Origin: Cyrtodaria siliqua
Taxonomy: Eukaryota > Mollusca > Bivalvia > Adapedonta > Hiatellidae
Length of the DNA: 64,000 nucleotides
NCBI GenBank assembly: GCA_037043455.1
Contig: JAWPHD010000095.1
Span: 62,001 to 126,000 of the forward strand
Direction of reading: 5' to 3'
A program made the translations under genes and the position numbers. Positions 56,560-64,000 of the stretch are shown in pieces. The notes under the pieces are model-generated. The model ran no database searches. It saw nothing but the letters and a program-made list of their open reading frames with translations, and was not told the DNA's origin. Each line of letters starts with the position of its first letter. Positions within the stretch are counted from its first letter, which is position 1.

Positions 56560-58380
56560 TGTTTAATCTGCGATTGCGAAAAACAACATATATTAATATG
56601 AATACTTGCTTTCTGAAAATCTTTCGAAATTTAGCAATCATGGTGTGTTTGGTTCCAAAAGACCGTGAGACTTTTATTTTCTGAAAAGACCATGAGTAAA
56701 AATTTATATGAACAGACCATACCCATCCACCCACTACTCCCCTGTTTTTATTGCATTTTTTGGCATTTTTATTTTTTTTATTTTTGGGGACAATGTGTAG
56801 GCATGTGCCTACAGTTTATGGAAAATGTGAAAATACTGAAGTTAAGAAGGTATTTGTTCTCATATACCTCCCCCACCCTTTAAACATTCGTGACCAGAAA
56901 ATATGTCAATAAACTAGAAATGTGACCATGGTACACTGATGCCCACACTGAAAACACGGGGGAAAATGTACAATTTAAGAGAAAAAGACCTTAAATCCTG
57001 TATTACTCCTGCAGTTAAAACTCTTGCTCTGACTATTAAATTGAAAAGATTTTCTCATTCTCGATTTCAAGCAGATATGACTTAAAAAAAAAATTTGCCT
57101 GACAATAACATAAAACATCACTCATTCTCTAGTTTTTTATAAATACAGGTTATGTAAAAATGTTCCCATCTGCAACATTAGTTGTATTTGTTTTTTATTT
57201 CACCTTAATACACTGGACTTCTGTATACAGCTATACAATACATTTCCTCCCATATGTCTTGACAGTTTACAATTTGACATTTAAAACTAATTTAAAACAA
57301 ATCATTAATTATTTTGTTCAGGTGTGCTACACATTACGTTTGTGATGTAATTGATTCATTTGTCATTGTTTTTACCTGAAAAAAATTAGACTCCCATACT
57401 TAATGTTTTGAGCTATGCATTAATTGCAGGTGCATCCAAAAAACACACTTAATTTTGTTAATAAAATTGCACACCTATATTTACAAGGCCCTTAAAGCTA
57501 CAGCCCTATACTTAAATAGCATGCCTCTTTGTATTCAGGTATTTTATTTATAATTTCACTAAACCTCAAGCTTCTATTACAATAGTATAGAAGGATTGAT
57601 AGAGAGAAGAAGAGACAGTTTTATAGTATATGTACATGTATACAGTAAAGGGAAGCACACCAGTTTTTCCGGATTTTTTTTATACCTTTTCACTCTTCCC
57701 TGCGTAAATTTCGCTCAACTATTGGATCAGATTCTGCAACATTGGCAATGCCCTGCCGAATAGGAAATTCTTCATCAATTATCGAAATTCATAGATTGTA
57801 CGAAGGTTTACACTGAACACAGAATGATTACACTACTCGTTCATGCGAACAAAATGGAGTGAATTACAGTTATTTGATACTGTTGTTTCAATTCAAGCTA
57901 TTGCAATTTATAAAACATCGAGAAGTATTCACTACTCTTTTTTTTTAAAAAGAAAAGAAATGGGAATTAGACAGAATCCGGTAGCAGCATGGGACATTTG
58001 ATATTGACTATATTTATAGACCGTGGTGAATTAGACATACATGTTGCTCCTCCAGGGGAATGGGAATTTATAGTCAATTTATACATTTGTCTATGCCCCC
58101 ATCCCCTCTTTTAAATTTAACACATTTAAAACATTGGTAGGAGCATAATTATGTATTTTCTTCTTACAAATGACATTTGATATGCTTTTCATTAGCAGGG
58201 TAAATAAAGGATTGATGGAGATTAATGCTGGGATAAGATGATGGAGATAAATGCTGGGATAAGATGATGGAGATAAGGTGGTGTTGGTTTCACCTATCCC
58301 TGAGCTGTTATTTCTGACACAAGGGTGACTAATGGGATGTTTCCTCGAACTATCTTGCCAGACTTTGCCTGTCCTCTTCC
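56560..58380. other. No recognised feature
   Basis: AT-rich with short frames only. Confidence 0.4.
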
Positions 58381-58445
58381 TCCTCCTCTTCCTCCTCATA
58401 TTCTTCTTCTTCTTCTTCTTCTTCTTCTTCTTCTTCTTCTTCTTG

Positions 58446-58527
<82 letters not shown>

Positions 58528-58534
58528 CCATCAC

Positions 58535-58609
<75 letters not shown>

Positions 58610-58612
58610 AAT
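58380..58612. repeat. (TTC)n then (TCA)n microsatellite
   Basis: 58381-58445 is TCC/TTC-rich; 58446-58612 is almost pure TCA with four CCA interruptions. The long Met, His, Ile and Asp frames over it are composition artefacts. Confidence 0.98.
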
Positions 58613-58769
58613 CAGGTTCTTAACGTCTCACACCACAATTAATTTTCCATAGGGTCCCATTGTAATGTTTTTGTTCGTGGCATAGAGATAAAAAAGATTT
58701 TGCAACATGTATTTATGCTTAAATTCTTCATTGATCCAATATCAAGGGAGATAATAGTGGTGTGAGTCC

Positions 58770-58820
58770 TTCTTCTTGATTATCATCATCATCATCATCA
58801 TCATCATCACCATCATCTTG

Positions 58821-58888
<68 letters not shown>

Positions 58889-58923
58889 GTTCTTCTTCTT
58901 CTACTTCTTCTTCTTCTTCTTCT
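58770..58923. repeat. Second (TCA)n block flanked by TTC
   Basis: Short TTC run, (TCA)n with a TTGATCATCATC join as in the first block, then (TTC)n. The shared junction suggests a duplication of the 58380-58612 block. Confidence 0.95.
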
Positions 58924-58929
58924 CCAACA

Positions 58930-59959
58930 CAGATGACAAAGTACAATCTGTATAGCAGTGTGAAAATGTATTGTCAACGAGTGCGATGAAGCACAAAGTT
59001 CAATTACTTAAAAAAAAAAATACTAATGAATTTCACTAGCCAGGTGCCAGTGTTAGATGAGTTATAGACTTTCATCTGGTGGGTATCAGATGCTAATGTG
59101 TATTTAATAGATTATCTTCTTTTTCTGTTGTTTTTTTTTACCGGTCTTATTCATACCTCAATTTTTTTTGCACATGTTGAATTCACTTAATAACTTGTAC
59201 CAGTAGCATGGACGTGATTATGATTGTGTTATTAGTGCAGACTTGTGACTAACGCGCATCAACGTATCGCGAGGCAACAGTCTGTGTACTACTTAACACT
59301 AACAAAACGTTCACGCAACACTTAATTGAGCGTAAAATTAGAGCTAAAGATGTATTTTGTTTCTGTTAATCATTTTACCATATGTGCACATAGGATCATT
59401 TACATGCAACGAAACAATAATATATTCGTACTGAGTGACACCTGATACTCGTTGAACTGCGAGAACGAAGTAACGAGGAGCACTTTCTAACCCTATTACA
59501 CAGCAAATAAAAAAGTACTTTAAAAATTAAAATAATTTGACATGTAAGTTCATAATAAACTGTTTAAGCCTGCTGATATGAACATAAATAAAAAATATGT
59601 ACTTTAAATTTTATTTTTTTATTTTAATTCACATTGCCTTAACAATTATTTTCACTCCAAAACTCCTAAATTCAAATAAAAGGGAAAGGTGGCCTAAATT
59701 TCATTACAATATAAATCTTTTAAACAAACACAGCTAGCTAGACTTTGAAACATTTATTTGATGTATCTGTTAACCAGTAATAACCATCAACTAATCCAGG
59801 TGTGAATAAAACATGATACTCACCAAAAAAAAAAGTACCCCCTTTTTTGCTGGTATTCCCATAGGCCAGATTTTGAGGGCGTAGGACAGCTTGAACAGCG
59901 CTTTAATTAAACAATGTTTGACGTTTTTAACCACACTTCACTGAGTACTTAATATTTCT
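58930..59959. other. No recognised feature
   Basis: No gene or repeat that I can name. Confidence 0.4.
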
Positions 59960-60444
59960 TTAAAGGGACACTGTCCATAAGTAAGCAGATATTGAGCATA
60001 ACAAAATAACTGTCTGACTTTTATTCAGTGGAATGTATACATGAAAACATGAGGATAGACCCTAAGAAGTATGTAGGAATACATTTGTGAGTTTGAAAAA
60101 AAAGAAATTTTAATTATTATAAATAAATAAAGTGGGACCCACAATATTTACCTTTTCTGCGATCACGTGACTTCCATTAGCACATTAGGTTTTTACCATA
60201 GTATGTATTGCGTTATATGTATAGCCTGATAAGCTCAGTCGGGAGCGATGTCGACCACTTGACGCTCACGCACACTATTAATACTGCGATTGCGGATTTT
60301 CATTTTTTTTTGTACCGCGATTGAATTTCGTTAAACAATCTTGCTTTTAATTAGTAAATATTCAATAATGTTTAGTGTGTAATCTTTTTGAACATAATTA
60401 TTGTGTGTTTTATAAGCTAAAAGTTACGGACAGTGTACCTTTAA
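59960..60444. mobile_element. TTAA-bounded TIR element, second type
   Basis: Left TTAAAGGGACACTGTCCATA, right GTTACGGACAGTGTACCTTT plus AA. The ends resemble the AGGGACACATGG family only in the first 10 bases; the interior is different. Non-coding, 485 bp. Confidence 0.75.
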
Positions 60445-61062
60445 ACAGTTTCAAGTTTTGTCAAGCAATACTCTTTTATGGATGGTATGGAAACGTTACA
60501 GGGAGGTAATTTGATGATTTTTGATAATCAAAAGCTGCTACCTACACAATCGGTGTTGCCTTTTTTTGTGATTTTTTTTCGAAGCAACGTATAGAGAATA
60601 TTGTCTTGGACAAATTGAGGTAATGTTTGTAGATTTTATATGTTTTTACCAAAATGCATGGTTTAAGAAAAAGGGGGATAACTCCCATGAGTACTGAACT
60701 TTTTAAAAAAATCTTTTGTTTGGACTATTGGTAGTGGTCAATCTAATTATTATATATACATCATTTATTATTTCCTGTTTTGCTGTCTATATAATAAGGG
60801 AAAGAAATGGGAGTCCTTTTTTTCTGATGAGTATAGTTGAGTATACCAGCACACTTTCTAGGTGTTATACCAGCACACTTTGTTGGTGTTGGTGAAGTAT
60901 ATATATCTGGGGGCAGTTCAGAAGTGACTCACTGCAATAACTGTTGACATTATATTTGGACAAGGTGACATAGACCATTATAATCTTTATTGCCATCTTG
61001 GAGTTACACCAGTATAAAGCTGGTCTTTTGTTAGTCTGATACAGATCAGTTTGATTCAAAAT

Positions 61063-61807
61063 TTAAAGGGACACAGGCAATTTTGATTTGTGTAAAACTC
61101 GTGGCACTGTTAGTTTCCTACAAAACTCCCATTTCAGTCATTAATATTAATTATTAATTAACTTAACTATATTAGCCTTGTTTTACTAGAAACTCTACAC
61201 ACAATACGATGCAAACTCGGCCAATATGAACCGGAGGTCGGCCAATATGAAAAAACAAGGCCAATATGAAGAAACTCGCCAATACGAGATTTAAGTGACG
61301 TCATTCACGTTAAGTGACGTCATTCGCGCTCGCTTTTTGACATATAAATGTAATTAACGCTTCTATAAATAAATGCAAAGTATGTCAAAATAATTTGATT
61401 AAAAACAAATTATACTGTAGTGGCTGTTAATTAATAAAATTGTCATTAATTAAGTGGTTTCATATTGTCCGAGTTATTGGTCCTCGGACTGTCATATTGG
61501 CCCGCGGCCTTCGGCCTTGGGCCAATATGACAGTCCTTGGACCAATAACAGGGCCAATATGAAACCACTTAATTAATAACATCATATTATAAGAGTACAA
61601 AGCAAATATTGTTGCATATTATAACTAAGTGTTGTTTATATTGCACCAATAATATATATCAACATTTGGTAGAATAATGAAGACTGAAAACTCAACATTT
61701 TATTTATATGCGAGCCAGTTTGGAGTCAAAATGATACTGGATAAATAAATCATGATACTAATTTTAATGTTCGATACAAATTGCAATATTGCCATGTGTC
61801 CCTTTAA
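61063..61807. mobile_element. TTAAAGGGACAC element with nested palindrome
   Basis: Left TTAAAGGGACACAGGCAATT, right ATATTGCCATGTGTCCCTTT with TTAA at 61804-61807. The interior matches both inner flanks of the element at 3512-8783 (TATATTGCACCAATAA and CAAAATGATACTGGAT). The palindrome and a GGCCAATATGA-rich stretch (61190-61573) are extra. Confidence 0.8.
61190..61573. mobile_element. GGCCAATATGA-rich sequence with 126 bp palindrome
   Basis: 61448-61573 is a near-perfect hairpin: TTAATTAAGTGGTTTCATAT on the left, its inverse on the right, and a GCGGCCTTCGGCC-type tip. GGCCAATATGAA occurs four more times at 61208-61290, beside two copies of TTAAGTGACGTCATTC. Confidence 0.8.
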
Positions 61808-62128
61808 ATCTAAAAACATGTTAGGCCAGTTGTTTATTATCTTAGAGTAGGAATTTGGTTAATTTGGGTATAACTTATTGGACGCTATCATTTTCTGAAG
61901 CACGATTATTTTTCACCCCATTTTTGCATGATTTTAGTGTTATCAAAAACAGAGGAGACTATTAAGGTTATAGTAACATTATAGGCAATAAGCTAAGGAT
62001 GTGGGAAACCACAATGGTTAATTTGGGCATAACATTTTGAATGTTTAAAGGGACTGGAGGCGATCTGGAAGACTAATGTGTGTCTTACAAATACGAGTAA
62101 AACCACCATCATAATGTGTTTCAGCTGC

Positions 62129-62311
62129 TTAACCCTTAACCCGCTAAACACGACTATATATAATACTAAATAGCCTTTGCTTCCATTGTAGGCTGATCAG
62201 GGTTTACAATGTCCTTACTCGCAGGCTGATCTGGGTTTACAATATAAATGGAATGGTCTAAATTTAAAGAAAGGGCAGTCCATTATACATGCATAGTGGG
62301 CTAAGGGTTAA
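62129..62311. mobile_element. piggyBac-like miniature element, copy 5
   Basis: TTAACCCTTAACCCGCT at the left, AGTGGGCTAAGGGTTAA at the right, with the GCTGATCAGGGTTTACAATG block inside. Confidence 0.85.
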
Positions 62312-62349
62312 TATGCCACTATCACTTTTCATAATGACACTAATGTACT

Positions 62350-62785
62350 CATATCTGATACAGCGGTCTGCATGCATGGACTACTCATATCTGATAGTAT
62401 AGCGGTCAGCATGGACTACTCATATCTGATACAGCGATCTGCATGGACTACTCATATCTGATAGTACAGTGGTCTGCATGGACTACTCATATCTGATACA
62501 GCAGTCTGCATGGACTACTCATATCTGATAGTATAGTGGTCTGCATGGACTACTCATATCTGATAGTACAGCGGTCTGCATGGACTACTCATATCTGATA
62601 GTACAGTGGTCTGCATGGACTACTCATATCTGATAGTACAGTGGTCTGCATGTCTGCATGGACTACTCATATTTGATAGTACAGCGGTCTGCATGGACTA
62701 CTCATATCTGATAGAACAGTGGTCTGCATGGACTACTCATATCTGATAGTACCACGGTCTGCATGGACTACTCATATCTGATAGT
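62350..62785. repeat. 35 bp minisatellite, ~13 copies
   Basis: Unit GGACTACTCATATCTGATAG followed by TACAGTGGTCTGCAT. Some units lack the ATAGT segment (about 30 bp). Confidence 0.95.
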
Positions 62786-63019
62786 ATGGCATATGTAGGA
62801 ATAACAGGATCCTCATGATGCCACTATGACATTTAGTCTCCCATTCAGACGGTAATTTGCCTGTTTAAGAAATGGTTTAATATGCTATTTTTATACTGCA
62901 GGGGAGTTGACATCCATACATCATAAAAATATACATAACACCACTGTCTTGTGGTTATGACATGGAGACAATTGTAAACTTTTATGTGTTGTGTTGACTG
63001 TCACGTAATCTGTAATCTA

Positions 63020-63415
63020 GATAGTAATGTGGCCACAAAGATTGTTTCATGATGCTAGAGGTTGAAATTGACAATTTATAGTAATGTGGCCACAAACATT
63101 GCTTCATGTCACTAGAGGTTAATGAATTGACAATATATAGTAATGTGGCCACAAACATTGTTTCATGTCACTAAAGGTTAATGAATTGACAATATAGTAA
63201 TGTGGCCACAAATATTGCTTCATGTCACTAGAGGTTAATGAATTGACAATATATAGTAATGTGGCCACAAACATTGTTTCATGTCACTAAAGGTTAATGA
63301 ATTGACAATATAGTAATGTGGCCACAAATATTGCTTCATGTCACTAGAGGTTAATGAATTGACAATATAGTAATGTGGCCACAAATGCTGCTTCATGTCA
63401 CTAGAGGTTGGAGAT
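63020..63415. repeat. ~60 bp tandem repeat, ~7 copies
   Basis: Unit TAGTAATGTGGCCACAAACA, TTGCTTCATGTCACTAGAGG, TTAATGAATTGACAATATA. Each has the palindrome TGTGGCCACA. Alternate units share sub-variants (AAATATTGC/AAACATTGT), suggesting a dimer. Confidence 0.93.
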
Positions 63416-63429
63416 GACAGTTTGTAAGA

Positions 63430-63990
63430 ATGTAAGTAATGAGAATGCAGAATATAGTAGTGGGGTTAGGGAGTAAGGGTTGGGGAGCATGCGGAATATG
63501 GGCGTGGGGATCGGGCGTAGGGGTCAGGGAGAATATGGAATGTAGGTTTAGGGGTCGCGAGTAGGGGTGGGTGAAAATGTGGAATATAGGAGGGAGGTTA
63601 GGAAGTAGGGATGCAGGAAAATGGGAATATAGTAGCTGGGGATAGGGAGTAGGGGTGGAGGAAAATATGAAATATTGTTGTGGGATGTGAGAGAAACCTG
63701 GTGGGAGAAAATGCAGAATATAGGAGTGGAGTTAGGGAGGAGGGTTAAGGTTACTGAGGGTCTCCTAGGGGTTTTGGGGAACAAGGGAACATAACCATTT
63801 ATTTTTGTTTGGGGGACAAGGGAACATTGTCTGTTACTGGTAATATTTTTTGGGGAACAAGGGAACATTGGAAAAATATTTTTGGGGAACAAAGCAAAAT
63901 ATATTTTTGGTGAACAAGGGAAGATTGTCTCATATTTTCAGAGAATTAAGGGAACATGATCCCCCCTGGGATGCCCTCGTTTTTGCAGAA
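63430..63990. repeat. Purine-rich degenerate tandem DNA
   Basis: 63430-63750: loose units of GGGAGTAGGGGT with GAAAATGTGGAATATAGGAG. 63770-63960: about five units of TTTTTGGGGAACAAGGGAAC. The minus frame at 63548-63892 reads through this and is not taken as a gene. Confidence 0.75.
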
Positions 63991-64000
63991 TATGGTAGTG

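Noticed and set aside
58091..58652. Long frames of poly-Met, poly-His and poly-Ile
   Set aside because: They are the (TCA)n/(TTC)n microsatellite read in different frames on both strands; no flanking gene structure.

Overview
This is an AT-rich, gene-poor stretch of animal nuclear DNA, almost certainly from a mollusc and most likely a bivalve; a heterodont such as Dreissena is my inference, not a proof. The case rests on the repeat content: tRNA-derived SINEs ending in a (TTCAA)-type tail, many small terminal-inverted-repeat (TIR) elements, long minisatellites, a LINE with an L1-like ORF1 tail and an endonuclease/reverse transcriptase ORF2, and no dense ORF organisation, operons or prokaryotic signals. 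No complete host gene is visible. One short stretch (16982-17130) has good splice signals and protein-like sequence and is the only candidate host exon.

Layout. 1-3.5 kb: two small TIR elements and a short tandem repeat. 3.5-8.8 kb: a nested stack. A TTAA-bounded element (3512-8783) holds a second inverted-repeat element with an E-box tandem array (about 3760-4325) and a palindromic element whose left arm is split by a 4.2 kb minus-strand LINE (4363-8525). The LINE keeps an intact ORF2 and the end of ORF1. 9-20 kb: SINE fragments, tRNA-like sequence, GC-rich and other minisatellites, the candidate exon and TIR elements. 20-25 kb: a 35 bp minisatellite, a decayed second LINE broken by other insertions, and a 140 bp palindrome. 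25-30 kb: SINEs nested in SINEs and a cluster of TTAA/CCC-ended (piggyBac-like) miniature elements. 30.6-33.45 kb: a 2.8 kb minisatellite of 16 bp units. 34-39 kb: a full SINE with target-site duplication, a palindromic pair of Tc1-type transposase ends, and a hAT-like TIR element with flanking repeat. 39.7-41.3 kb: about ten copies of a ~145 bp unit, most carrying a perfect palindromic nuclear-receptor-type site. 42.5-48.1 kb: a 5.5 kb foldback-type element with long inverted arms built of 123 bp repeats, bounded by GGAAAC direct repeats and holding another repeat-rich element. 48-64 kb: more minisatellites, a 2.2 kb element of ~318 bp units, a G-rich array, trinucleotide microsatellites and TTAA-bounded elements, one holding another palindrome.

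The parts do not form a pathway. What the window records is transposable elements landing in one another, and miniature elements and satellites seemingly made from them. The most interesting objects are the 5.5 kb foldback element, the LINE whose two ORFs share one frame split by a single TAG, and the array of nuclear-receptor-like palindromes. Element classes are assigned from termini, target-site duplications and protein motifs seen by eye; no database search was possible.
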